DNA of 64,000 nt from Allomeiothermus sp035760705 (GCA_035760705.1 DASTSL010000114.1:55131-119130), one strand, 5' to 3'. Positions 35,954 through 43,289 are shown, counted from the stretch's first letter. Notes: generated by a model from the letters alone, not told the origin. Numbers and translations: made by a program.

Positions 35954-36060
35954 AGTCACCTCGGCCAGGTATAACCGTGAGGATAACCATAGGGCTTAGG
36001 CCGTTAACTCCCCGTTAAGCCTCTCTAGGCCCATAGCCACGGCATTTGTCGGGGTCGTTA
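35954..36060 (-). promoter_or_regulatory. Upstream region of the large glycan operon
   Basis: On the minus strand it contains CGACAAAT (36051-36044), GCTTAACGGG (36020-36011) and GAGTTAACGG (36010-36001), so TTAACGG occurs twice with 11-bp spacing. These words recur in the regulatory regions at 14255-14500 and 23334-23530. Confidence 0.4.
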
Positions 36061-36500
36061 CGCTGGTTTGACCGCCGATTGATAGGCGCAACACTCAGGT
36101 AACGAGAGGGGTCACGGTAACGGGAAAACCCTCGAGCCCAGGGAAGATTCCGCCGTTGGAGAGATTGATTCCCCAGGGCGGGGAAGCTTCATTTTTGCCG
36201 GCTTCAGTCTTTAGTAGAGATTAATGATGCATGTGCGGGTATTCTCTGGTGTAAATCCTAGATAGCCGATTGTATCCGCGTTAATCCCGACTGAATCCTC
36301 AAAGCAAGGAGCGCACCGCGGTGCCGATTGGCTAAAGCCAACTAAGCCCTACTACGCGCCGTTCACAAAGATCTGGCTAATGCGGACATGGGCCGAACCG
36401 CGGGGAGTGTGACGTAGGGCCGCTCGAAACCCCTATACCCGGACGAGGTATCTCCCGCCTCGAGCTTGTCGGGGTTACGGTGGGCTTCGTCGTACTTGGC
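36061..36500. other. Non-coding spacer between glycan locus and folE
   Basis: About 440 bp with no supportable gene. It contains REP-like copy 2 (36311-36350). I see no clear terminator for folE here. Confidence 0.5.
36311..36350 (+). repeat. REP-like palindromic element, copy 2
   Basis: GCGCACCGCGGTGCCG head, then TTGGC, TAAA, GCCAA hairpin (36328-36341), then CTAAGCCCT. Compared with copy 1 at 4126 the loop and head are the same, but the stem bases differ on both arms and still pair. Confidence 0.65.
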
Positions 36501-37106
36501 TCAGCGGATCAGGCTCATGAACTCTTCGCGGGTCTTGGCGTTGTCGCGGAAGACCCCCCTTACCGCGCTGGTGGTGGTGCTCGAGTGCTGCTTCTCCACC
36601 CCGCGCATCATCATGCAGAGGTGGACTCCTTCGATCACCACCCCTACCCCCTGGGGCTCGAGCACGTCCACGATGGCGTCGGCGATCTGGGCAGCCAGCC
36701 TTTCTTGCACCTGGAGGCGGCGGGCGAACATGTCGGTGATGCGCCCGAACTTGGATAAGCCCAAAATCTTCCCGTTGGGGATATAGCCGATGTGCACCTT
36801 GCCGAAGAAGGGTAACAGGTGGTGCTCACACATCGAGTAGAACTCGATCCCCTTGACCACCACCATCTCGCTGCCCTCCCCCTGAAAGACCGCCCCGTTG
36901 ACAATCTCCTCGAGGTCCTGGCAGTACCCCCGGGTCAAGAAGGCCCAGGCTTTTGCCATGCGTTCGGGGGTCTTGCGGAGTCCTTCGCGCTCGGGGTTCT
37001 CCCCGATGATCTCGAGCCACTCCCGGCCCAGAGAGGCCAGGCGGTCCACGTCGGTTTCGCAGGGGAAGACTAAGCCAGTGTCTTCGACTTCGATCATGCG
37101 CTTCAT
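36501..37106 (-). CDS. folE: GTP cyclohydrolase I
   Basis: A 201-residue enzyme converting GTP to 7,8-dihydroneopterin triphosphate, the first step of folate synthesis. It has the expected length and motifs: RKTPERMAKAW, the zinc ligands in SMCEHHLLPF and LCMMMRGVEK, and the active-site stretch YIPNGKILGLSKFGRI. GAGAGGAG precedes the ATG. It appears to be transcribed with its own leader (about 130 bp to the next gene), which holds a TATACC-like -10 on the minus strand. Confidence 0.97.
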   Translation of the reverse strand: MKRMIEVEDTGLVFPCETDVDRLASLGREWLEIIGENPEREGLRKTPERMAKAWAFLTRGYCQDLEEIVNGAVFQGEGSEMVVVKGIEFYSMCEHHLLPFFGKVHIGYIPNGKILGLSKFGRITDMFARRLQVQERLAAQIADAIVDVLEPQGVGVVIEGVHLCMMMRGVEKQHSSTTTSAVRGVFRDNAKTREEFMSLIR

Positions 37107-37238
37107 GCTGCTCCTCTCGCTAAATCTTTACCGTATCTTGGACGATAATTAGACACCCCGAGCTCAGGTATAATCTCGGATGACCAAGCAAAACCCCTCG
37201 ACCTAAGCTAGATAACATGGGAATCACCCACATTTTTC

Positions 37239-37946
37239 CTAGAGATTCCATCCTCCCGAAACCTCGACAACCTGACCGGTGACGTATCCCTCCCGCACGA
37301 AGAAGAGCACCGCGCGGGCGAGTTCTTCCAGATCGGCCAGCCGGCCCATGGGGATCTCCGCGACCGGTTTGGAGACCGAGTTCTCCGCGATTCCCGGCGA
37401 GACCACGTTGACCGTCACACCCTGGCCCGCGAGCCGTTTGGCCAGGGCCTTGCTGTAGAGGATCACCCCGGTCTTGGCGATCACGTAGGCGGTGATGCCG
37501 GGCCGGGCCAGTAGGTTCTGCGCCCCGGCGAAGCCGAGGTTCACCACCCGCCCCCAGCCCGTCCTGATCATGTGGGGGATAGCTGCCTGGGTCACGTAGA
37601 AGGTCGCATTGAGGTTGCTGTCGAGCATCCGCTGCCACTCCTCGGGGCTGCACTCTTCGATGGGCGTCTTGAGGTAATCGCCCACGTTATTTACCAGTAC
37701 GTGCAAACCCCCCAGCTCGGATGCGGCGGCGCTCACCAGCCACTTGGCCTCCTCGGGTTTGGTCACATCAGCCTGGAATTTGACCGAGCGCACCCCCAAG
37801 GCTTCCGCCTCCCGGCGGGTGGTTTCGGCCTCGAGTTCGCTGTTTTTGTAATGCACCGCCACGTCAAAGCCTTCGCGGGCCAAAGCCAGCAAAATCGCCT
37901 TGCCGATTCCCTTGGCGGAACCCGTGACGAGAGCGGTGCGGCGCAT
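37239..37946 (-). CDS. Short-chain dehydrogenase/reductase, atypical active site
   Basis: A 235-residue classical SDR. I use the ATG at 37946, with GGAGGGG directly upstream. It has the cofactor motif TGSAKGIGKA, the structural NNVG, the catalytic Y154-x3-K158 (YVIAK), and the C-terminal SGGWNL. The catalytic Ser, normally in ISS or VSS about 14 residues before the Tyr, is replaced (VVNLGFAGA). It lies upstream of folE, so a pterin-reductase role of FolM kind is possible; annotation as a 3-oxoacyl-ACP reductase would be uncertain given the missing Ser. Confidence 0.8.
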   Translation of the reverse strand: MRRTALVTGSAKGIGKAILLALAREGFDVAVHYKNSELEAETTRREAEALGVRSVKFQADVTKPEEAKWLVSAAASELGGLHVLVNNVGDYLKTPIEECSPEEWQRMLDSNLNATFYVTQAAIPHMIRTGWGRVVNLGFAGAQNLLARPGITAYVIAKTGVILYSKALAKRLAGQGVTVNVVSPGIAENSVSKPVAEIPMGRLADLEELARAVLFFVREGYVTGQVVEVSGGWNL

Positions 37947-37956
37947 CCCCTCCACC

Positions 37957-38421
37957 CTAACCGGAAAAACGACCATCGTGATAGCGATGAGCCCCCGTCG
38001 AGAGAACACTGGACAGGTAGTCTTTCAGCAGAACCTGGGTGAACGTGTTGAGGGGGTACTTCAACCCTTCTTCCGGCTCCACCCAGCCCCACTCGGCGAT
38101 CTCCTCGTTCGGCGTGACTTCCTCGGACTCGCTCCGGGCATAGTAGTTGAAGAAGATGAAGTGCATCGGTTTATGAAACTGGGGGTCTAAGATGGCCTCT
38201 TGCAGCAGCGCCAGCCGGATATCGTGAAGCTCGAGCCCCACCTCCTCGCGCAGTTCGCGCCGCAGGGCCGCCTCGAGCGCCTCGCCCCATTCGATCTTCC
38301 CACCGGGGATTCCCCATAGCCCCCTCCATTTAGTGGTGCGAACCAGGAGCACCCGCCCGGACGGGCCGGTCACCAGGGCGGCTACGGTGGGGATGGGGTA
38401 TTGGGGGGTTGAACCAGTCAT
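37957..38421 (-). CDS. Nudix hydrolase
   Basis: A 154-residue Nudix protein with a complete box: GGKIEWGEALEAALRRE followed by LREEVGLEL (about residues 42-66), giving the metal-binding REXXEE. Preceding PTVAALVTGPSGRVLLVRT is the first beta strand of the fold. No ribosome site is visible before the ATG, which suggests a leaderless message. It lies 10 bp before the SDR and may share its transcript. The substrate (oxidised nucleotide or nucleoside diphosphate derivative) cannot be read from the sequence. Confidence 0.88.
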   Translation of the reverse strand: MTGSTPQYPIPTVAALVTGPSGRVLLVRTTKWRGLWGIPGGKIEWGEALEAALRRELREEVGLELHDIRLALLQEAILDPQFHKPMHFIFFNYYARSESEEVTPNEEIAEWGWVEPEEGLKYPLNTFTQVLLKDYLSSVLSTGAHRYHDGRFSG

Positions 38422-38709
38422 ATGAACTTTTACAAGCTACGCCGCTGCTCACAGGTGGAAGGTAAGGTAGGCTCGATTGAGCTAACAAAAATCACAACCG
38501 CAAGGTTATCTCGAGTCTGCAAGAACGCATCGCGGAGCTAAGATAAAATCGCTCGAGAGCTTAACAAAGCCAATCCCAATCAAGACATATTACCCATTAG
38601 ACAACAGAAATCGCTGGCTGGGAGAGAACGCTTGCCCGCAGGTCAAAGCGTCTGTCGAATACGGCTTAGAGACTGAACTCGACCCGATGCCCGACGATGA
38701 CGAGGGAAC
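38422..38709. other. Non-coding spacer, locally AT-richer
   Basis: About 290 bp with more A and T than the surroundings and no gene I can support. It should contain the promoter for the Nudix-SDR pair. Confidence 0.5.
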
Positions 38710-39933
38710 TCAACCAAGCTGCCCACCTAAACTCTGAGCGAACCCCTCGAGCCCCTGCCACACCCGCCGCCGCTGGGCTTCGGTAACGTTGCCCTCCCAC
38801 CAGATGTTTCTGACGTTCAAAGTCCTTTTGGCTCGGTCCATCCGGGCGTCCAGCCGCCCGATCAGGCGCTCGCCCGCCAGGATCGGCAGCACGTACGGCC
38901 CGTACTTGCGCTTCGCTTCGGGCACGTAGATCTCCCACTTGTAATCGAAGCCGAAGAGGTCACGGATGCGCTCACGCCGCCACATCAGGTTGTCGAGCGG
39001 GGGGAGGAAGAAGACCCTGGGGGCGATTTTGGCGCTCTCGAGCGAGGTCAACAGCGGCTCGAGTTCGGCGTGGAGATAGTAGGGGCGCTTGGGTTGGGCG
39101 TCCTTGATCTCGAGGGGAACGATTACCCCCTCCTTTACCAGCTGGGCGAGTTCGGACTTGCGCTCGCCCGCCGCCCAGTTCCGCCAGCCTAACCGTGGGT
39201 CTGAGCCGTCCACCACGCCGTAAGCCCGGATAAACTTGAGCAGCTTGGCCTGCAGGGGGGATTCGTGAACGCCTGCTACTTGGGGAGGCAGCCAGCCTTC
39301 GGCGAGCGCAAAGTGCCGCTCGTCGCCCTTGCGATAGGCCACCACCGCCTCCCCAGCTTCCCAGAGATGCTCGATCGCCTGTGAGGTGGCCTTATGGGCA
39401 AAACCCCAGTAGCCCTGGACTTTTTTGCCGGTGTCCAAGGCTCGAGCTGGCAATGCCGCCCCATCTGCCAATTTTTCTCGGATGTGCTCGATGGCCGCAT
39501 AAATCTCACGCTCGTAGGCCTCACCGAGGCCGCGGTAGCTAGCCATCCCCGCCACGGTATGCTCGAGCCTCCAGCGCTCGCGGCGCCACCCGAACATGGG
39601 CCAGTCTTCTATCGGCAGGATGCAGCGGGCCTGGGCCCAATACTCGAAGACGTGTTTGTGAGGGTAGAGGGCTTCCAGGTGCTCAGGTCGGTATCCCCCC
39701 ACCCGGTTCACGAACACCAGGTGGTGGTTGCGCTCGATCACGTTCACCGGGTCGAGCTGGACGGCCTCGAGCCGCCTGAGCACCTCGAGCGTACCCCGCT
39801 CGCCCCGGTGCTGTTCCCGCCAGGGGATGCCCTCCGGGAAGGCTCCTTTCCCATCCCGCCAAGCCAAGAGCCCCTGCTGGGCCAGGATGAGGCGGCGGAG
39901 GGTGGATGCCGTGACGCTTAGGTGATGTTTCAT
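38710..39933 (-). CDS. AlkX/YcaQ-like winged-helix protein (HTH_42 family, putative DNA glycosylase)
   Basis: A 407-residue member of the YcaQ/AlkZ family, proteins with tandem winged helices. The diagnostic stretch reads AVQLDPVNVIERNHHLVF, with a Q-x-D motif, which places it with YcaQ/AlkX rather than AlkZ (Q-x-Q). Family members unhook DNA interstrand crosslinks or remove bulky alkylated bases. Other family segments are VFEYWAQARCILPIEDWPMF, GYWGFAHKATSQAIEHLWEAG, PLDNLMWRRERIRDLF and YGPYVLPILAGERLIGRLD. It lies next to the IrrE/DdrO region, but I see no RDRM-like operator before it. Confidence 0.85.
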   Translation of the reverse strand: MKHHLSVTASTLRRLILAQQGLLAWRDGKGAFPEGIPWREQHRGERGTLEVLRRLEAVQLDPVNVIERNHHLVFVNRVGGYRPEHLEALYPHKHVFEYWAQARCILPIEDWPMFGWRRERWRLEHTVAGMASYRGLGEAYEREIYAAIEHIREKLADGAALPARALDTGKKVQGYWGFAHKATSQAIEHLWEAGEAVVAYRKGDERHFALAEGWLPPQVAGVHESPLQAKLLKFIRAYGVVDGSDPRLGWRNWAAGERKSELAQLVKEGVIVPLEIKDAQPKRPYYLHAELEPLLTSLESAKIAPRVFFLPPLDNLMWRRERIRDLFGFDYKWEIYVPEAKRKYGPYVLPILAGERLIGRLDARMDRAKRTLNVRNIWWEGNVTEAQRRRVWQGLEGFAQSLGGQLG

Positions 39934-40000
39934 AGATCGAGGAAAGGGTGAGGACTATGCTATACGTCTTACACCAAAAGGATTCTCGCGTGAGACGTAC

Positions 40001-40726
40001 TCAGTTCGGCTTGGCCCGATAGATTCCGTAAACCCGCCCTCCTTTGGCATAGGCATCGAGCAAAAAGGGGCGCTGGTGTTTGGGAAGGGGAGCCTCCCCC
40101 TGGAAGGGGAGCCCGGTGGTGAGGGTCAGGGCCAGGGCGTGATCCTTGGGAATCTCGGCGTTTTTGGCCGGGCGGGCCGGGAAGAACTCGCCCCGGCTCG
40201 AGAACAGCACCTTCAAGGGGCGTCCTCCGGCGATCACCGCCAGGACGTGGGCGGCCTGGTCGGTGAGGGTGATGGCCGCGACCTCCTCTGAGACCTGGTG
40301 GGTTTCGGCCAGGTCGGGGATGAGCTTGGCCCGTAGACCCTTCTTCGCCAGGATGGCCTTCACGTTCTCGCTGGGCAGCAGCATCTCGGCGGCCCCCAGG
40401 TTGCAGAGGGCCTCGAGGGTCTCCTCGAACTCGTCCCCCTCGTACTCCTCGTGCATGTCCGAGAGCAGATCCTCGTCGTGGCGGATCAGGTAGTGCATCA
40501 CCTCGTGGGCCAGGGTGAAGCGCTGGCGTTTAGGCGACTGCCCTTCGGCGATGAGGATACGGACCCGGTCGAAGTCGAACATCCCGTCGGTGGGGATGGG
40601 GGCGATTTCGAAGCTGGCCCCAATGCCCTTGGCGAGCCGCTCCGGGGTGAGTGGGGCGTTTGCCTTGCGGTAGTCTCGAGCGAGTTCGCGCACTTTAGCC
40701 CGCAGCATCTCGTGCTCCTGGATCAT
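40001..40726 (-). CDS. ImmA/IrrE-family metalloprotease, IrrE (PprI)-like
   Basis: A 241-residue zinc peptidase. The HExxH motif is H74-EVM-H78 (FTLAHEVMHYLIRH), and a third ligand, Glu105, lies 31 residues beyond His74 in LEALCNLGAAEMLLP, the spacing known in Deinococcus IrrE. LLSDMHEEYEGDEFEETLEALCN also resembles IrrE. The C-terminal half fits the GAF-like sensor domain. In Deinococcus IrrE cleaves the repressor DdrO after DNA damage, and a DdrO-like gene lies 1.4 kb away. ORF start ATG at 40726, with an internal ATG six codons later as an alternative. Orthology is inferred from motifs and neighbourhood. Confidence 0.85.
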   Translation of the reverse strand: MIQEHEMLRAKVRELARDYRKANAPLTPERLAKGIGASFEIAPIPTDGMFDFDRVRILIAEGQSPKRQRFTLAHEVMHYLIRHDEDLLSDMHEEYEGDEFEETLEALCNLGAAEMLLPSENVKAILAKKGLRAKLIPDLAETHQVSEEVAAITLTDQAAHVLAVIAGGRPLKVLFSSRGEFFPARPAKNAEIPKDHALALTLTTGLPFQGEAPLPKHQRPFLLDAYAKGGRVYGIYRAKPN

Positions 40727-40949
40727 CCCTTGCCCCCTCCGAGGTAATTTCTATCCTGCTTTGGGGGACGGGTGGGGGTGCTAGCTTCCGCACATCGGTG
40801 GGTCGTTCCCTCAATTTTGGGCTAAGTGGCTCCGTGGTGCGCATGTTGGCTAGGGAGCCGGGACGTAGGCCGGAATCGCGCCATGCAAACCACCCGAATA
40901 TCCCCTCACCTCCTCATCGGTGTACCCTAGCCTAGGCTTTAATGAGCCA

Positions 40950-41468
40950 TCAGCGCACCGCGACATAAATCCTGACCTCATCCCGCCCTTCGCCGCGAGA
41001 AGCCGTCCCCGATCCACGGTACTCCACCCCTCCTTGTGGTCGGGGGAAATACTCCTCGTAGTCGTAGGTAAACGCCCGCCGGGGTGCGCCGGGCTGAGCA
41101 AAGTAGTCCCAGACCGCGGCCCAGGTCTGGGCCACGTCCTGCGGCTCGGCGGTGAAGACCAGGTACTTCCCGCCCGGGATGGAGAGGCCGGTCAGACCCG
41201 GAGGCACGTCCTCGAGCCCCGGCACCTGATACCCCACGACCACCGAGTAGGCTCCGGTATGGCCGTTCTCGTAGTCGAAGTACACGCAAAAGGGGTGGCC
41301 TTTAGCGAGCCGCCGAGGGATTTGCTCCTCCAGGTTTTCCTGCCGAGCCCGCTCCCACAGGGCCGGAATGCGGGCGGTTTGGGGGTTATCCTCCAGGGTC
41401 TTGCTGGTGCGGGTCTCAAGGCCTACTACATAAAAACCGGATTCGCTGGCACGGTAAGGCTTTTCCAT
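40950..41468 (-). CDS. GyrI-like / effector-binding domain protein
   Basis: A 172-residue stand-alone protein of the AraC-effector-binding (GyrI-like) fold. Visible are the duplicated SHS2-type pattern, the motif LWERARQENL, VYFDYENGHTGAYSVVVGYQV, then LSIPGGKYLVFTAEP and AVWDYFAQ. Such domains bind small hydrophobic or cationic ligands, and GyrI itself protects DNA gyrase. No DNA-binding domain is attached. It lies between the IrrE-like and DinB-fold genes. The exact ligand is unknown. Confidence 0.75.
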   Translation of the reverse strand: MEKPYRASESGFYVVGLETRTSKTLEDNPQTARIPALWERARQENLEEQIPRRLAKGHPFCVYFDYENGHTGAYSVVVGYQVPGLEDVPPGLTGLSIPGGKYLVFTAEPQDVAQTWAAVWDYFAQPGAPRRAFTYDYEEYFPRPQGGVEYRGSGTASRGEGRDEVRIYVAVR

Positions 41469-41528
41469 AGTTGCTTATTTTGTCGCTTTCCTACAAGCCA
41501 ATTCATCGGAGGACGTACACCGTGGGGC

Positions 41529-42035
41529 CTAGCGGCCTGCTCGGACGACCCAGCGGGGGGCATCGTCGATCTTTTGCCGGAGGATCAGGTTGAGCTGGCC
41601 CACGTGATGCTGCACGTGACGCAGGTTGTATAGCAGCAACTCGGCAAAGCTCACCGCACCCCAACCAAACGTGCAGATTCTTCGGGCGCTTTCGTCGGTC
41701 AAAGACTCGAGGGTGGTCTGGGCTTTCCGGCGGCAGTGCTGGAGATAAGCTTGCAATTCGCTTTTGCTGTAAACCTGCTCGGGGAATAACCCGGCGGGGT
41801 CTAGCTCCTCGAGCCCGAACGGCTTAGGCGGGGTGAACCCCTCCTTGGAGCCGTGGAGGTATAGGTCAAGCCAGAAGAGAGTGTGATAGACCAGATACCA
41901 GAACTCGTACCAGCTTTCAGGTCGCTTTGAGGGGTCGCCCAAGACCTCTTCGGGGCAGGCCAGCAAGGCGTTCTCGAGGGCATCCATGCTCGCGCCCAAC
42001 TGCGACCAGAGGGTGTTCTTCCAGAAAGTATCCAT
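41529..42035 (-). CDS. DinB-fold (DinB/YfiT superfamily) protein
   Basis: A 168-residue four-helix protein. The metal-site histidines of DinB-fold enzymes are plausible in WYLVYHTLFWLDLYL and LRHVQHHVGQLNLIL (the H-x3-H end motif). The family includes thiol transferases and damage-inducible proteins with a divalent metal. I chose the ATG at 42035 over an upstream GTG because of the GGGGTGCAGG before it. A terminator separates it from ddrO, so it is likely transcribed on its own. A second DinB-fold gene lies at 44108. Confidence 0.8.
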   Translation of the reverse strand: MDTFWKNTLWSQLGASMDALENALLACPEEVLGDPSKRPESWYEFWYLVYHTLFWLDLYLHGSKEGFTPPKPFGLEELDPAGLFPEQVYSKSELQAYLQHCRRKAQTTLESLTDESARRICTFGWGAVSFAELLLYNLRHVQHHVGQLNLILRQKIDDAPRWVVRAGR

Positions 42036-42049
42036 CCTGCACCCCACTT

Positions 42050-42085
42050 AATAAAAAAGCCGACAGCAAATCTTTGCCATCGGCT
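42050..42085 (-). terminator. Rho-independent terminator of ddrO
   Basis: On the minus strand AGCCGATGGCAAA pairs with TTTGCTGTCGGCT (42085-42058, one 1-base mismatch) and is followed by a run of TTTTTT. It lies 16 bases after the ddrO stop. Confidence 0.85.
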
Positions 42086-42101
42086 ATCGGCTGGTGAGCT
42101 T

Positions 42102-42494
42102 TTAGCCCTCGAGCACGCGCCGCAGGTGCAAGAAGATCTCGTACCAGTCGCGCTTGGACTGGGGCCGCTTGCCGCGCAGCTCGATACGCGAGAGGGTCTT
42201 TTGCCAGTCAGGGGTGATCTCCTTGCCCAGGATGGGGTCGGCCAGGAGTTCGGCTAGGCCCTTGGGGAGAGCCGCCTGGGTGCGCTCCCCGGCGAAGTCG
42301 GTGGGCTCGAGCAAGTCCTGGACGCTCAGGGCGTAGGTCCGGGCCAGGGTGTTGAGGGTCTCCAGGCTGGGGTTGGTGCGGCCCCGCTCGAGATCGGAGA
42401 GATAGGGGACGGAAAGCCCGCTCTGATCGGATAAGTCCTTGAGCCGCCAACCACGCTCACTGCGAAGTTCTCTGAGGCGTTCTGCTAGTGTCAT
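42102..42494 (-). CDS. ddrO: DdrO-like transcriptional repressor (XRE family)
   Basis: A 130-residue regulator. Residues 1-62 form an XRE helix-turn-helix (LRELRSERGWRLKDLSDQSG, SVPYLSDLERGRTNPSLETL), and residues 75-130 form the C-terminal helical domain (ITPDWQKTLSRIELRGKRP, DWYEIFLHLRRVLEG). Both parts match Deinococcus DdrO closely, including the Leu106-Arg107 bond that IrrE cuts in Deinococcus, which falls at the same numbers here. DdrO represses DNA-damage genes at 17-bp RDRM operators; such a site lies 28 bp upstream, on the -35 of its own promoter, so self-repression is expected. The ATG lies nine bases after the -10, so the message is leaderless. Confidence 0.93.
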   Translation of the reverse strand: MTLAERLRELRSERGWRLKDLSDQSGLSVPYLSDLERGRTNPSLETLNTLARTYALSVQDLLEPTDFAGERTQAALPKGLAELLADPILGKEITPDWQKTLSRIELRGKRPQSKRDWYEIFLHLRRVLEG

Positions 42495-42503
42495 ATTGAA
42501 GTC

Positions 42504-42532
42504 AGCTTAGCGCAGAATTGGTTTACGGTCAA
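42504..42532 (-). promoter_or_regulatory. ddrO promoter
   Basis: On the minus strand TTGACC (42532-42527) and TAAGCT (42509-42504) are separated by 17 bp; the ATG follows nine bases later. The -35 lies inside the RDRM-like operator. Confidence 0.75.
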
Positions 42533-42539
42533 GTCATAA
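42523..42539. promoter_or_regulatory. RDRM-like operator overlapping the ddrO promoter
   Basis: TTACGGTCAAGTCATAA is a 17-bp imperfect palindrome with TTAyG/CrTAA ends, as in the radiation/desiccation response motif (for example TTATGTTATTAACATAA in Deinococcus). It covers the ddrO -35. Confidence 0.75.
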
Positions 42540-42554
42540 TGACCCGACAAGGTA

Positions 42555-42583
42555 TTGCCATCCGCATATCGTTATGTTAATAT
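42555..42583 (+). promoter_or_regulatory. Promoter of the 96-aa gene
   Basis: TTGCCA (42555-42560) and TAATAT (42578-42583) with 17-bp spacing. The -10 lies inside the second RDRM-like operator, and AGAGGAGG follows before the ATG at 42604. Confidence 0.75.
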
Positions 42584-42588
42584 CATAA
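42572..42588. promoter_or_regulatory. RDRM-like operator overlapping the promoter of the 96-aa gene
   Basis: TTATGTTAATATCATAA is a 17-bp imperfect palindrome with perfect 5-bp ends, close to the Deinococcus RDRM. It covers the -10 of the rightward promoter, so bound DdrO would block transcription. Confidence 0.8.
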
Positions 42589-42603
42589 GAGGAGGCAGCG
42601 AAT

Positions 42604-42894
42604 ATGACCGAGAACCCTACGGTGTGGCGAAGCCTGGGCCGGGGTAAGGTGCTCCCAAGCGAGGTTTTGAATACGCTGGTCGAACTCGATAACCGCCGGG
42701 GATTGCTGGGGCTGTGGGCATTGGAAGCCGAACTCAAGGAGCACTTGCCGCGCTTGCGCCCCCGTGCTCAGGCTCTCGCCAACGCCTGGCTCGAGGCCAT
42801 CTCGGCCTACCGGGCCACCTACTACCTGCAAAACGCCCTCTCCAAGATCTTTGCCCGCATCGTCAACCTCGAGTCTCTGCCCAAAGCAGGATAA
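42604..42894 (+). CDS. Small helical protein of unknown function, predicted DdrO target
   Basis: A 96-residue protein with an ideal AGAGGAGG ribosome site. It is predicted to be mostly helical with no signal peptide or membrane helix (LDNRRGLLGLWALEAELKEH, RAQALANAWLEAISAYRAT, LQNALSKIFARIV). I do not recognise a family, and it is not one of the DdrA, DdrB, DdrC or PprA sequences I know. Its promoter carries an RDRM-like operator on the -10, so it should be induced when IrrE cleaves DdrO. The genes that follow may be co-transcribed but are separated by about 130 bp. Confidence 0.8.
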   Translation: MTENPTVWRSLGRGKVLPSEVLNTLVELDNRRGLLGLWALEAELKEHLPRLRPRAQALANAWLEAISAYRATYYLQNALSKIFARIVNLESLPKAG

Positions 42895-43029
42895 GTTGCA
42901 CCAGGCTGGGTTTGTCCTAGACAACGAGGTCGGATACTCCGCTGGAGATGGCGCGATTCGAAGCCATTATGCCGCTATGGCGGCGCTTCGTTTTCCAACT
43001 CAACCCCAAACTCGGAGGTGGCCCCGGTG

Positions 43030-43287
43030 ATGCGACTCGCGCAAGAGGTTCAGTCTGTGGTCATTGCCAAACGTCTATCCGCCTATGTCTTCGTCTCTTG
43101 CCACCAGCCCAAACGGGTAGTGCAGGCGCTCAAGCGGTTGCCCGGGGTAACCCGAGCCGACTTGCTCCTGGGATCGGAAGCTGTTTTGTTGATCGAGGAG
43201 AAGAACTTCGAAGCCTTGCAATTGCGCCTGGTGGAAGTGCAGGCCACGCCGGGGGTGCGCAAGGTCTCGGTGCGGCTCGCGGCTTAG
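43030..43287 (+). CDS. Small AsnC/Lrp ligand-domain-like protein (first of two paralogues)
   Basis: An 85-residue protein resembling the RAM (AsnC C-terminal) fold without a DNA-binding part: AYVFVSCHQPKRVVQALKRL, PGVTRADLLLGSEAVLLIEE, then TPGVRKVSVRLAA. It is clearly related to the gene at 43728-44072. GGAGG lies 11 bases before the ATG; a GTG at 43027 with 8-base spacing is the alternative start. The VOC gene starts three bases after its stop. Confidence 0.75.
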   Translation: MRLAQEVQSVVIAKRLSAYVFVSCHQPKRVVQALKRLPGVTRADLLLGSEAVLLIEEKNFEALQLRLVEVQATPGVRKVSVRLAA

Positions 43288-43289
43288 CT

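Noticed and set aside
39964..40000. Imperfect inverted repeat (ACGTCTTAC with GTGAGACGTAC) and the shared word ACGTCTTAC at 47787
   Set aside because: Only two occurrences and no clear boundaries, so I do not call a repeat family.
42948..43289. Upstream extension of the VOC frame
   Set aside because: It runs out of frame through the small RAM-like gene, which has its own ribosome site.
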